Below, piece by piece: positions 53,519 to 62,782 of a DNA stretch of 64,000 nt (within the stretch, counting starts at the first letter, position 1; each line of letters opens with the position of its first letter). The stretch comes from Tellurirhabdus bombi (GTDB taxonomy: Bacteria > Bacteroidota > Bacteroidia > Cytophagales > Spirosomataceae). The notes beneath the pieces were generated by a model, which was not told where the DNA came from, searched no databases, and saw only the letters and a program-made list of their open reading frames with translations. The stretch spans positions 1,228,501 through 1,292,500 of the forward strand of contig NZ_CP090557.1 of the NCBI RefSeq assembly GCF_021484805.1. The letters run 5' to 3'. The translations under genes and the position numbers were made by a program.

Positions 53519-54193
53519 ATGAACTATAACGTCTGGTCGCTCAAACGTTTTGTTCACCGAATTGCGCGGCTGGTGCCCGCCAAGGCCTCTATTGTTGACG
53601 TTGGTGCCGGAGAAAGCCCTTACAAATCGTTGTTTTCGGCCGCTAAATATACAAGCACAGACTGGGCTGGCACCACCGACCATCACCAGTACGCGGCAGG
53701 CATCGACGTGATTTGTCCCGCCGACAACATGCCTTTTTCAAATGAAAGCTTCGATTTTGCCCTTTGCACGCAGGTTTTGGAACACGTTCGTTACCCGGAA
53801 AAAGTCATTCAGGAGATTGGCCGCATTCTAAAACCGGGGGGGATGCTGTTTATCAGCGCTCCGCAAACCTGGCAGGAACACGAGCAGCCGCACGATTACC
53901 ACCGTTTTACCCGCTTTGCTTTTCGGGCTTATGCCGAAGATAATAATTTTGAGGTCGTGGAAATCACGCCCCAGGGAGGTCGTTTTCGGGCTATTGGTTA
54001 TTTGATGGTCTGGTCGTTGCCCTACGTATTTAAGAGCTATTTTGGTCGAGCTGGTTTTGTAGGTGCTGCGCTCTTTTTTTACCCAATTAATTTTCTGATT
54101 GCTCTGATTTTTGCCCTGCTTGATCCGCTAGACCGCGAAAAGGAATTAACCCTCACGTATGAATGCATCTTCCGCAAAAAAGACAGCCGCTGA
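53519..54193 (+). CDS. Class I SAM-dependent methyltransferase
   Basis: Methyltransferase-11-type protein of 224 residues from the chosen ATG (MNYNVWSLKRF); an in-frame ATG 39 bp upstream is possible. SAM motif IVDVGAGESPYKSLF, acidic strand end YTSTDWAG, and FDFALCTQVLEHVRYPEKVIQEIGRILKPGG are typical. A hydrophobic stretch near the C-terminus (GFVGAALFFYPINFLIALIFAL) may bind the membrane. It overlaps the next GT2 gene by 35 bp and starts a four-gene plus-strand glycan cluster. Acceptor probably a sugar or lipid-linked glycan (inference). Confidence 0.88.
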   Translation: MNYNVWSLKRFVHRIARLVPAKASIVDVGAGESPYKSLFSAAKYTSTDWAGTTDHHQYAAGIDVICPADNMPFSNESFDFALCTQVLEHVRYPEKVIQEIGRILKPGGMLFISAPQTWQEHEQPHDYHRFTRFAFRAYAEDNNFEVVEITPQGGRFRAIGYLMVWSLPYVFKSYFGRAGFVGAALFFYPINFLIALIFALLDPLDREKELTLTYECIFRKKDSR

Positions 54194-55013
54194 ACCGCTG
54201 GTGAGCGTCATCATGCCGGTTTACAATGCGGAGCGGTATGTGCGGCAGGCCGTCGAAAGCATTCTGCAACAGACCTATACGAATCTGGAATTGTTGATTC
54301 TGAATAACGGCTCTACCGACGCCACTCCCCGGATTATTGCTTCGCTAGGGGCGCAGGACGCACGAATCAGAATCATTACGCATGACAAACCGCTCGGTTT
54401 TGGTGGCGAAAAAGCGTCTAATCTGGCTGAAAATAGAGCAAAAGGAAACTACATCGCCAAGCTTGACGCCGATGACATCGCCCACCCCGACCGACTGGCC
54501 AAACAGGTAGCCTTTCTGGAGGCTAACCCTGACGTATTTCTTGTTGGCAGCTGGCTCTCGATTATTGATTCGGAAGGAAAAGTGGTTGGTAAACGCGAAT
54601 ATCCACTGACGCATGAGGCTATTTATCAGGGCTTTTACTTTCGCTGCTGCGTTGGAAATCCGGCGGTTATGTATCGGAGTCACGTCGTTCGGGGGGAATT
54701 TTACCAATTGCGATTTCCGCATTTTAACGATTATTACAGCCTGTTTCTGCACATGCGGGCGGGCCTGCGGTTTGCCAATCTTCCTGAGCCCTTGACTCGG
54801 TATCGCGTCCACACTACCAACACGGTTTTTACCGATATTCGGGAAAAGTGGAATACCAACATGGCTATCAAACGAACGTTTGTAGAGGAATTTGGATATC
54901 GACCCGTTCGAAAAGATGTGCTTTTACTGAATACAATTACCTGGCTGCTGAATAACTTACCGTCGGCAACCTTTGCTTTTATACTACGCCTTCGGGCAAA
55001 ATTATCCGTCTAA
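54159..55013 (+). CDS. Glycosyltransferase family 2
   Basis: Inverting GT-A glycosyltransferase, 284 residues, cytoplasmic. N-terminal VSVIMPVYNAERYVRQAVESI and LELLILNNGSTDATP, then the metal-binding DADD in YIAKLDADDIAHPDRL. The conserved middle NPAVMYRS and NDYYSLFLHM hold the acceptor region. Overlaps the methyltransferase by 35 bp; the FkbM gene follows 18 bp after the stop. Probably adds one sugar to a surface glycan; donor not determinable. Confidence 0.92.
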   Translation: MNASSAKKTAAEPLVSVIMPVYNAERYVRQAVESILQQTYTNLELLILNNGSTDATPRIIASLGAQDARIRIITHDKPLGFGGEKASNLAENRAKGNYIAKLDADDIAHPDRLAKQVAFLEANPDVFLVGSWLSIIDSEGKVVGKREYPLTHEAIYQGFYFRCCVGNPAVMYRSHVVRGEFYQLRFPHFNDYYSLFLHMRAGLRFANLPEPLTRYRVHTTNTVFTDIREKWNTNMAIKRTFVEEFGYRPVRKDVLLLNTITWLLNNLPSATFAFILRLRAKLSV

Positions 55014-55031
55014 GATTATTTGCGAAACGCT

Positions 55032-55856
55032 ATGGCTCTGTTCAAATATGTTCTGGATCGTCTGCGAACCGTTATCCGGGTTCCGTTTCTGTACCGGAAT
55101 TTTCTCACGGCCTACGCGGACTATTTTCGACTAATTTCGGACCGAGCGGTAGTTTACGAACTTCGGAATGGCATGCGCTTTAAAGCCCGGGCCGGGAAGT
55201 TTGACATTGCCATGATTTCCGAAGTGATCGACGAAAAGATCTACGAGCGAAAAGCGCAGGATATTCTAATTCGGCCCGACGACACCATCGTTGATATTGG
55301 CGGCTTTATTGGTGATTTCGCCGTTTTTGCCGCCCGAAAAGCGCCACACGGTTCCGTTCATTCCTTTGAGCCTAGCCCCGGAAGTTACCAGCTTATGGAA
55401 GAAAATATTGCTCTTAACCAACTTGGCAACGTGGTCACTCACCAGAAAGCCGTGGCGGGCGAATCGGGCGTTTTAGAGTTACTGATTCCAGATTTTGCGG
55501 AACATTCCAACACGACGGACCCCGCGTTGCTGGGCAACGGTTCCTTCCAGAAATTCACGGTTGATAGCGTGGGCATCAACGCTCTGCTAGCCGATTTGCC
55601 GCATCTTCCTACGTTTATGAAAGTCGATTGCGAAGGGGCCGAATTTGGCATTTTTGATACGATTGAGGATGGCTACTTAGCGAATCTACGTTGTTTAATT
55701 ATTGAGTATCACCTCCACGACCGGCAAAAAGACCAGCGAGCGACAGTCTTAAAAAAACGCTTAGAGCCTTATTTCCACCTGCATGATAAGCCATTGGGGA
55801 CGCAGCAGAATCTGGTGCTGGGCATGTTGTATTGTCGAAGTAAGAACCTTCGTTGA
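55032..55856 (+). CDS. FkbM-family methyltransferase
   Basis: SAM-dependent O-methyltransferase of 274 residues from the ATG; a TTG four codons upstream is less likely. Motifs DDTIVDIGGFIGDFAVFAARK and VHSFEPSPGSYQLMEENIALNQL bind SAM; FMKVDCEGAEFGIFDTI is the family hallmark. FkbM proteins in glycan clusters usually methylate sugars. Third gene of the cluster, with the GT4 gene 10 bp downstream. Confidence 0.9.
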   Translation: MALFKYVLDRLRTVIRVPFLYRNFLTAYADYFRLISDRAVVYELRNGMRFKARAGKFDIAMISEVIDEKIYERKAQDILIRPDDTIVDIGGFIGDFAVFAARKAPHGSVHSFEPSPGSYQLMEENIALNQLGNVVTHQKAVAGESGVLELLIPDFAEHSNTTDPALLGNGSFQKFTVDSVGINALLADLPHLPTFMKVDCEGAEFGIFDTIEDGYLANLRCLIIEYHLHDRQKDQRATVLKKRLEPYFHLHDKPLGTQQNLVLGMLYCRSKNLR

Positions 55857-55866
55857 GCGCACCGTC

Positions 55867-57243
55867 ATGGCTGGAATGAAACGCACCATCCTCAAACGCA
55901 TCCTGAACGAAGCCGCTCAGGGGAATTTTGACACCGTTCGGAAAATTGCGAATTTAGTCGTGGCTGAAATTCCGTTTGAGTATCGTTCCTACCAGACATT
56001 TGCTCGCCATTTTTTCGTTACCCATCAACCAATCGGCACGAAAAAAATCCTGTATCTGGTGCCGGGATTCAATTACGGCGGGGCCGAAATCACGGATTGT
56101 TACCTGATTGATGGGCTGGCCCGGCAGGGTTTTACGGTTTATCTGGTTGGTACAGATTTGACTGTGCCGTCAAAAATCTGGTACGACCAATTTAGCCGGT
56201 CGGCGCAGGTGGCGCTGTGGCTGCCCGATTTTGCGCGTAATCCGGGTCTGCAAACGGATTTTCTCCTTCGGATGGTTGTTCATTTTGGCATCGATCTGGT
56301 TTTTAACCGAAACAGCGGAGCCGGTTACCGCAGCTTACCAAAATTCAAGCAACTGCCTTACTTAAAGCTGGTTGACCTGCTTCATACCCACAATTTCGGC
56401 AACGACTGGATTCTGTATTCCAGGCAGAATGCATCATTGCTCGATCGGCGCTACGTGACCAGTGATGATTTAAAAACCTACGCTGCCAAGCACGGCTCTG
56501 TCCCAGGTCACAAGATCCAGACGATTTACTGCGGCACCGACGCCGATACCTATCCCCCACTTTCTGAACGATCAAACCGCCGAGCGGCGTTTTTAGAATC
56601 GCTTGAGCTGCCTACCGAAGCGAAGATTGTCACCTATTACGGGCGTTTCTCCGACCAAAAAGATCCCTTGCGCTGGGTAGCGGTAGCCGCCAAGCTGCTG
56701 GCTAAAGCCCCTGCAATCCGCTTTGTGCTGGCGGGCGACGGTGAGCTGTTGGAGGAGACAAAAACCGCAATTCAACAACAGAACTTGGAGCCTTACGTAC
56801 GCTTCACGGGGCGGCTCGACACCGTGTTTGACATTGCTTCGGCTACGGATGTGTTGTTACTCACGTCTAAGTTTGAAGGGTTACCCACCGTCTTTTTTGA
56901 ATTTCTAATGATGGGAACACCCATCGTTACGACGAATGTCGGCGGCGTCAACGAATGCATTTCCTCCGAGGTGTTTGGTTTTGTCGTGCCGTTGCAAGCT
57001 TCCGACAAGGAAATTGCCGATCAGGTACTTCGCTTTCTCACCCCGGAGCAACATACGTCCGAACGGCAATACCAACGTCGGCAGCATATTCTGGATACGT
57101 TTACGGTTAATCGGATGCAAGCCATTTATGCGGAGGAATTGACGGCGCTTATCCGGCCGGTTGATTTACTGGCGAAGCGGCAGCAATTACATCAACTCTG
57201 GCAGCAACAGTTCCGCAAAAGTTTGCCCGAACCGGCTCATTGA
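55867..57243 (+). CDS. Glycosyltransferase family 4
   Basis: Retaining GT-B glycosyltransferase of 458 residues. The ATG chosen (MAGMKRTILKRIL) lies 10 bp after the FkbM stop; a longer frame into the upstream gene is rejected. ILYLVPGFNYGGAEITDCYLIDGL starts the N-terminal Rossmann domain; YYGRFSDQKDPLRWV, FVLAGDGELLEE and the E-x7-E motif in FEGLPTVFFE lie in the C-terminal donor domain. An extra 45-residue helical N-terminus precedes the fold. Last gene of the plus-strand set; convergent with DUF2304 with 6 bp between. Confidence 0.92.
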   Translation: MAGMKRTILKRILNEAAQGNFDTVRKIANLVVAEIPFEYRSYQTFARHFFVTHQPIGTKKILYLVPGFNYGGAEITDCYLIDGLARQGFTVYLVGTDLTVPSKIWYDQFSRSAQVALWLPDFARNPGLQTDFLLRMVVHFGIDLVFNRNSGAGYRSLPKFKQLPYLKLVDLLHTHNFGNDWILYSRQNASLLDRRYVTSDDLKTYAAKHGSVPGHKIQTIYCGTDADTYPPLSERSNRRAAFLESLELPTEAKIVTYYGRFSDQKDPLRWVAVAAKLLAKAPAIRFVLAGDGELLEETKTAIQQQNLEPYVRFTGRLDTVFDIASATDVLLLTSKFEGLPTVFFEFLMMGTPIVTTNVGGVNECISSEVFGFVVPLQASDKEIADQVLRFLTPEQHTSERQYQRRQHILDTFTVNRMQAIYAEELTALIRPVDLLAKRQQLHQLWQQQFRKSLPEPAH

Positions 57244-57249
57244 CAGCTA

Positions 57250-57609
57250 TCATTTTGTTGAGGACCGATCTTCTTTTCCGAGCTTTTCCGCGCTTCGCAG
57301 GGCATCACGCCGGTTGATGGCCGTGATGGTTTCGTCCAGCTTCAAGATGCGGCGATACAAGGCAACCAGCGCGTAGGCTCCCACCATAAACAGGAGGTAA
57401 AATACCAGATCAACCCCACGACCTACGCCCAGAATCTGCGCCAACGCGCTGGTCAAGTCTGGATAAATCGTGAATATAATGGCCACGACAACGCCTGCCA
57501 GCACAAAAAGCCGATACACCAGCCGATTGCGAAACGCGGTCGCGGCCAGGAGCGCAATTACCAGAATTAGCGCAATCAGAACAAGTTGTATCGGCTTCAT
57601 TGACAGCAT
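57250..57609 (-). CDS. DUF2304 membrane protein
   Basis: Small membrane protein of 119 residues with three hydrophobic segments (about 4-23, 31-50, 68-90) and a charged cytoplasmic tail (RRILKLDETITAINRRDAL). DUF2304 proteins are often next to GT2 genes of polyprenyl-phosphate sugar synthesis; no reaction is known. Its ATG overlaps the GT2 stop by one base (TAATG), so translation is coupled. It occupies the place of the small GtrA flippase in GtrABC-like systems (inference). ATG at codon 4 is an alternative start. Confidence 0.85.
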   Translation of the reverse strand: MLSMKPIQLVLIALILVIALLAATAFRNRLVYRLFVLAGVVVAIIFTIYPDLTSALAQILGVGRGVDLVFYLLFMVGAYALVALYRRILKLDETITAINRRDALRSAEKLGKEDRSSTK

Positions 57610-58292
57610 TATCGAAGGTATTTACTAACCACAAGATCAAACAAAATATTAAACGAATTAGTCCAGGACTGGCCTTTCAACTTGCTGTAATCCGTATAGA
57701 CCACGTGCGTGTCCAGCTCGGCTAACCGAAGCTCATTCAGCCGCACCTGCGCCAGAATTTCGGTCGCGTGGGCCATCCGGTTTTCGCGTAGCTGTAGTCG
57801 TTCCAGCGCCTGACGGTTCATTACCCGAAAACCATTGTGTGCGTCGGTTAGCCACAGACCTGTTAGCAAGCCATTGATCACCGTCGCCGTCTTCAGAATA
57901 AAGCGCTTCAGAAAGGGAACCCGCTGCGTGTCTTCGTTCCGCAAAAAACGGGAACCGATGACAATATCCAGCGGATCTTCCTGCAATTTTTGGATAAAAC
58001 GTGGAATATCAGCCGGGTTATGCTGCCCATCGGCATCGAAATGCACGGCAATTTCGCCTTTCATCTGGTACACAAAATCCATCCCGGTTTGCAAAGCCGC
58101 ACCCTGACCCAGGTTAATCGGATGCCTCAAGTAATAGATCGGCAAATCCTGCAATTGCGACCGGGTATCGTCTGTGGAAGCATCGTCTACGACCACAATC
58201 TGATAGGCATATCCCAACGACAGGATCGTCTGCCGAATGACTCGTCCTTCATTATACGCCGGAATGATGACGAAGATGTTTTCATTAGTCAT
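57609..58292 (-). CDS. Glycosyltransferase family 2, polyprenyl-phosphate sugar synthase type
   Basis: GT-A protein of 227 residues related to dolichyl/undecaprenyl-phosphate mannose or glucose synthases: VIIPAYNEGRVIRQTI, IVVVDDASTDDT, LRHPINLGQGAALQTG, FDADGQHNPADIP and VIGSRFL. It lacks the C-terminal membrane helices of GtrB, so the neighbouring DUF2304 protein may supply membrane anchoring (inference). The ATG overlaps the preceding gene by 8 bp; a GTG one codon earlier is possible. Middle gene of a coupled three-gene cassette. Confidence 0.9.
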   Translation of the reverse strand: MTNENIFVIIPAYNEGRVIRQTILSLGYAYQIVVVDDASTDDTRSQLQDLPIYYLRHPINLGQGAALQTGMDFVYQMKGEIAVHFDADGQHNPADIPRFIQKLQEDPLDIVIGSRFLRNEDTQRVPFLKRFILKTATVINGLLTGLWLTDAHNGFRVMNRQALERLQLRENRMAHATEILAQVRLNELRLAELDTHVVYTDYSKLKGQSWTNSFNILFDLVVSKYLR

Positions 58293-60348
58293 CACGCCGG
58301 TAGATTGAAATACTTCCTAACGTCGTCACGGGTTTCATGCAGCGAATCTCCGGCGCCTGCGGGGCGTGGTCGAAGATAACGTATTTGACATTAAGCGCTT
58401 TCAATTTGGGCGAACAGGGATCTAACCCAACATTATAGCCATCGTAGAACTGGTTGTTCATGATCACCGTATCGCGGCCATCGATGTACGAGTAAAACAC
58501 CGTATGGGCGTAACGATTATAAACCGTATCGCGTTTGCCGCTCGGGTCCAGCACCCGCATGGTCTTAAAATCGGGCGTTTGCTTTACGCCACCCAACACA
58601 TTTACGCCCGCCGCCTGGGTTAGATACCCAATGTATTGGCTTCCATTGACCAGCCAGCGCGCCTTGGGCTCTTTCTGGCTAATCTCCCGAATGGCTTTGT
58701 AGAGGCTATGATCCGTAATTGGACTCAAACCAACCGCAATCGGATTTACCGAGAAGTTGTGCAGCAGGAACAGGGCAATGCCCAACCCAAACACCCAATT
58801 GCGAATCACCGGACTCACCTGCGGCAGTAAAACAATATTCAGCGCCAGGAAAAAGATGGTTGGCAGAATGAGCTGATAGGTTTTGAAGAACCCGTTTGAA
58901 TTCGTAACATTCAGCGAGGCCGCGTAAATCATCACAGCCACCGCCGCCAGTCCTAACACCAGCATGGGCACCAGATCTTTCTCGACCGAGCGGCTTCGTA
59001 GGTAACCGACGTAAGTAACCGCCAGCACGACATTGCCCACGCCAAACGGTACTTGTGTCCGCCGCGTCGGGCTCATGCTCATCAGGGTTAGCTTGCCGAG
59101 TGTTTCCGGGAAACCAAATTCAATCCAGATAAGCGTGAACGCCAGAAAAGCCAGCAAGCCAATCTGCACAAAATCCACCGTTTTCTGCTTGTAGAAGAGA
59201 TAGACCAGCGACAGGAAAATGACGGGCGTAAAGGTTAGCGAGTGTGAAGCTTCGCAGATATTCAGCCATTCTTTCGGCAGTTTTCGCTCGTCGAGCTGCC
59301 AGCCGTAATATTCGGAAAACCAGTTTGACACGAAGCCAGTGCCGCCGAGTTCGCGCCGCTGGCCCGGATAGGCCGTATTGGTGATGACGTCCAGCGTTGA
59401 TTTGGCATCGGTATAAAACGCATACAATCCAGCTCCAACGCAAACCAAAGCGCCCGCTATGGCCACCAGCTTGATAGGAATCTGGCTCAGTAAATCTTTA
59501 TTTTTGGCATGATTGATCAAATACCCGATGCCTGCAAAGAGAATCAGGTAAGCCAGCGGCACCTGATAAGGCGGGTAGAAAAGCAAGACGTAACAGGCCA
59601 GCGAATAGGTCAGGCCCAGCGCCGCCGCAAAAATAGGAATCGGTTTGCGACTAAACAGCCAGTAAATGGCGGCGACAAACATCAGGCAGGCAAAGGTGAT
59701 CATTTCGGGCACCCCCACCGACATCCACCATTGTGTACTCGACGAAAGTAAAAGCCAGAAAGCACCTAACACCGAGAGCCAGAAGCTATTGCGCGTTAAC
59801 AGCAGGAAGAAAAGCAACCCCGCCGCTAGCAGCCCGAACACCTTAAAGTTCCAATACCAGGAGAAACCCGTTTCCATGCCAAAGGCCAGAAACCCCCACA
59901 ACGAAGGCCGGAAAATCATGGAAATATGCTTGGTTGGCCAGCCCATCAGCGGCATCCGCTCGCCGCCAATGGCCGGATTTTCGAGGGGAAAACCGTTGAG
60001 TACCTGCGAAAGATAACCCGGCGTGGCACCGGCGTAATCGTCCATGCGAATCTGGCGGGGTGTACCGGCCCAGACGCCCTTTTTCAGGTCCGATCCGTCG
60101 GGAATCACCTGATTCCACATGGCCACGGACGAGTAATTAATTTTCAGTAAGGTCAGGAAAACAAACAGACCGAGGCAGGTAAGCAGAAACCACTTTACTC
60201 GCTTATCGAAATGAATGAGCCGGTGGTTTTCCGGCAATGAACTTGAAGGGGGAGCAGCGACGGCAAGCGTTTCTTTGGGGGTACTCGGGGTGGTCAGAAT
60301 AGCTGGTGGTTTCGTACCAACTAAAGTTCCTTTTTTCTTCTTTGACAT
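58285..60348 (-). CDS. Large polytopic membrane protein, putative GT-C glycosyltransferase
   Basis: 687 residues with roughly a dozen hydrophobic segments and a soluble C-terminal domain (about 580-687). After the first segment (53-69) comes an extracytoplasmic loop with RMDDYAGATPGYLSQVLNGF; the Asp103-Asp104 pair in this loop is where GT-C enzymes carry their catalytic acidic residues, and the pattern resembles RSDEW-type bacterial membrane proteins. A Lys-rich and Pro/Ser/Thr-rich N-terminal tail precedes the membrane part. First gene of the cassette with GT2 and DUF2304, so it probably uses the polyprenyl-phosphate sugar they make. YfhO-like protein is an alternative label. Confidence 0.7.
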   Translation of the reverse strand: MSKKKKGTLVGTKPPAILTTPSTPKETLAVAAPPSSSLPENHRLIHFDKRVKWFLLTCLGLFVFLTLLKINYSSVAMWNQVIPDGSDLKKGVWAGTPRQIRMDDYAGATPGYLSQVLNGFPLENPAIGGERMPLMGWPTKHISMIFRPSLWGFLAFGMETGFSWYWNFKVFGLLAAGLLFFLLLTRNSFWLSVLGAFWLLLSSSTQWWMSVGVPEMITFACLMFVAAIYWLFSRKPIPIFAAALGLTYSLACYVLLFYPPYQVPLAYLILFAGIGYLINHAKNKDLLSQIPIKLVAIAGALVCVGAGLYAFYTDAKSTLDVITNTAYPGQRRELGGTGFVSNWFSEYYGWQLDERKLPKEWLNICEASHSLTFTPVIFLSLVYLFYKQKTVDFVQIGLLAFLAFTLIWIEFGFPETLGKLTLMSMSPTRRTQVPFGVGNVVLAVTYVGYLRSRSVEKDLVPMLVLGLAAVAVMIYAASLNVTNSNGFFKTYQLILPTIFFLALNIVLLPQVSPVIRNWVFGLGIALFLLHNFSVNPIAVGLSPITDHSLYKAIREISQKEPKARWLVNGSQYIGYLTQAAGVNVLGGVKQTPDFKTMRVLDPSGKRDTVYNRYAHTVFYSYIDGRDTVIMNNQFYDGYNVGLDPCSPKLKALNVKYVIFDHAPQAPEIRCMKPVTTLGSISIYRRDD

Positions 60349-60519
60349 GATTAACTTATAGCGTTTAAAAATACAGATAGGCTTTACTACTCAGGCCAAT
60401 AGAGTTCGTAAATGGGTAGCCTAAAAGTGGAGCTAATATAGCAAAAAGCTCCGAAACCTGAGGAGCCAGCCGCACGAGATTGCACAAAAGTGGGTCAGTT
60501 TTGCTAATTTGTAGGCTTT

Positions 60520-61485
60520 ATGAAAACTTTCCTGAAACGAGCCGGATTTATGGTTCTGTCCGGTGGTCTGCTGGCTTACGTGCTCCGGAATATTGCCTTA
60601 GCTGACCTGAAAGCACAATTTCAGCTGGCATCCTACGGCTGGCTGGCGCTCGTTGGAGCCATTCTGTTGGCCATTCATATTATTCGCGCACTGCGCTGGC
60701 AACTGGTTTTGCGGCAAATGGGTTATCGACCGCCCCTGCTTCACACAACGGTGGCCATCATGGCGGGGACTTTTGCCAGTGCCCTCATTCCCGGCGCGGG
60801 TGAATTTACGCGCTGCGGCACCCTGACCCGAACGGATGGCATTCCGCTTTCGCACAGCTTCGGCTCGGTACTGGCGGAGCGCATCGCCGACTTGCTGGTA
60901 CTGCTGGCCGCCATCGCGTTGATGCTGGTTCTGGAACTACCGCGTTTTCGGGAATATGGCCTGAGTCGATTTACCTTCACACTCGCACCGGTACTTTACG
61001 GCCTGGGCGCTCTGTTTCTTCTCAGTTTATTTTTTTATGTTCTCTGGGTTGCTTGGCTTTACAAATACCAGGCTCCGCTGCAAAAGCGCATTTCAAATTT
61101 CTTTGGTCAATTCAAAACCGGATTTCTAAGCGTTAGCCAATTGCCCAACCCCGGCTGGTACGTCCTCACTACCCTCCTCATCTACGCTCTTTTCTGGGCG
61201 GCTACGTACGTAGCTTTCTTTGCGTTACCATCCATGCAAACGCTTGCCCCTTCAGCCGCTTTTAGCATTTTAACCCTGAGTTCCATCAGTGGGCTGGCCG
61301 TACCGACACAGGGGAGCATCGGCACCTATCATCTGGTGGCGCAGTGGGTTTTAATGACCTACGGACTATCCGAAGTGGCGGGTGCTGTCACGGCCACCTT
61401 CCTGCATGCCGTGTTACTGGGGCTGAATCTTTTCTGGTCGGCCATTGGCTTTTTCATTCTGCCGTTTCTCCCAAAACAGAGATAA
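60520..61485 (+). CDS. Flippase-like membrane protein (LPG synthase TM / UPF0104 family)
   Basis: 321 residues with about eight membrane segments. The family hallmarks are visible: IIRALRWQLVLRQMG, AGTFASALIPGAGEFTRCGTL, VLAERIADLLVLL and VPTQGSIGTYHLVAQWVL. The family includes MprF-type flippase domains and proteins associated with glycan or lipid export. Divergent from the GT-C-like gene across 171 bp, so it may move the lipid-linked sugar or another lipid across the membrane (inference). Confidence 0.85.
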   Translation: MKTFLKRAGFMVLSGGLLAYVLRNIALADLKAQFQLASYGWLALVGAILLAIHIIRALRWQLVLRQMGYRPPLLHTTVAIMAGTFASALIPGAGEFTRCGTLTRTDGIPLSHSFGSVLAERIADLLVLLAAIALMLVLELPRFREYGLSRFTFTLAPVLYGLGALFLLSLFFYVLWVAWLYKYQAPLQKRISNFFGQFKTGFLSVSQLPNPGWYVLTTLLIYALFWAATYVAFFALPSMQTLAPSAAFSILTLSSISGLAVPTQGSIGTYHLVAQWVLMTYGLSEVAGAVTATFLHAVLLGLNLFWSAIGFFILPFLPKQR

Positions 61486-61576
61486 CCGACGCTAAACCTT
61501 TCTTTTCAGGCATTCTGCCATAACAACGGGCCATAGCGAGCGGTTATCATTCATAGACCAAGGAACGTGTTGACCG

Positions 61577-62782
61577 ATGAAACAGGCAGTTTTAACCCTT
61601 TTTCTGGTAATTAGCTTTCAGGTTTGTGCGCAGCCCGATGTGCAAAAGCGTCTGCAAACGCAGCTTGACCAGGCAAAAGAAGGCGAAACCATTGTGCTCG
61701 ATGTAGGAATTTATACCTTCACCAAGGGTCTGGTGCTGGCCTCAAAAAAGGGCGTTACTCTCAAAGGGCAAGGTGCTGATAAAACCATTCTGGATTTTAA
61801 AGGCCAGTCTGATCGAACGCCGGGTCTGCACATTAAAAATACCGAAAATCTTCTGCTCGAAGCCTTAACAATTCGCGATACAAAAAGCGATGGCATTACC
61901 GCCCAGCAATCAGAGGGGCTTCATTTCCGGCATGTTACAGTTGAATGGACGGATATTCCCGACCGCCGAAACGGTGCCTACGGCATCTGTCTGACCCACT
62001 GTAAAAAGGTCTTACTCGAATCCTGCATATCCATTGGCGCTTCCCGAGTTGGTATTTATTCGAGCCAGTCAAAACAGGTGATACTGCGCAAATGCCGCGT
62101 AACGCACAACGTGATCGGCCTGCAAATCGAAAATTCGCTACTGGTCGATGTTTACGAAAATGAAATTTACGAGAATACTGCTGGTATTTTGGTTGCTGAA
62201 AGGCCCAATCTGGCGCAGAGAAAGGGCGGTAACATTCGTATTTTTAACAACCGGATATTAAACAATAATTACCCTAATTTCTCCCGAAAACGAAACGCCG
62301 CCAGAAAGATTCCAGCCGGGCTTGGCATTGCCCTGATTGCCGCGACCAAAGTAGATGTTTTTAGCAACGAAATTCGGCATAACAACAGCATTGGAACAGG
62401 CATTTTCAGTTATCACCTTATCGATGATTCCGTGAAAGATCGTACCTACGATCCTTATTCAACCGATATTTCCATCCACGACAATGTATATGAGCGCGCT
62501 CCCGTTCCTTTCCAGGGAAAGGGCAAGCTTGGTCGCGTTATCCGCTCAAAATTTCGATTTGGCAAAAAAATGCCGGATATTATTTTCGATGGCAACGTAA
62601 AGGCGTCGGCTCAATCGGAGGCAGAATTAAAAATCTGTATCCGAAACAACCAGAACGCCTCTTTTGCGAACCTGGACGCGGCCAATGATTTTCGGGATGT
62701 CTCGCAGGATTTGGGTCCCTATGATTGTGGGCTTCCTCCTTTGGACGAAGTACTTGTAAAAACATTCACCGATAAACAATAG
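61577..62782 (+). CDS. Secreted right-handed parallel beta-helix protein
   Basis: 401 residues. Signal peptide cut before Gln19 (VCA/Q). The body consists of beta-helix coils with regular LxIxN-type strands (GLHIKNTENLLLEALTIRDTKSDGI, NVIGLQIENSLLVDVYENEIYENTAGI), the fold of polysaccharide lyases and epimerases, but no catalytic set can be assigned. A cysteine pair in the C-terminal part (KICIRN, YDCGLPP) could form a disulfide. Located 91 bp after the flippase-like gene on the same strand; role in surface polysaccharide binding or processing is possible. Confidence 0.85.
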   Translation: MKQAVLTLFLVISFQVCAQPDVQKRLQTQLDQAKEGETIVLDVGIYTFTKGLVLASKKGVTLKGQGADKTILDFKGQSDRTPGLHIKNTENLLLEALTIRDTKSDGITAQQSEGLHFRHVTVEWTDIPDRRNGAYGICLTHCKKVLLESCISIGASRVGIYSSQSKQVILRKCRVTHNVIGLQIENSLLVDVYENEIYENTAGILVAERPNLAQRKGGNIRIFNNRILNNNYPNFSRKRNAARKIPAGLGIALIAATKVDVFSNEIRHNNSIGTGIFSYHLIDDSVKDRTYDPYSTDISIHDNVYERAPVPFQGKGKLGRVIRSKFRFGKKMPDIIFDGNVKASAQSEAELKICIRNNQNASFANLDAANDFRDVSQDLGPYDCGLPPLDEVLVKTFTDKQ

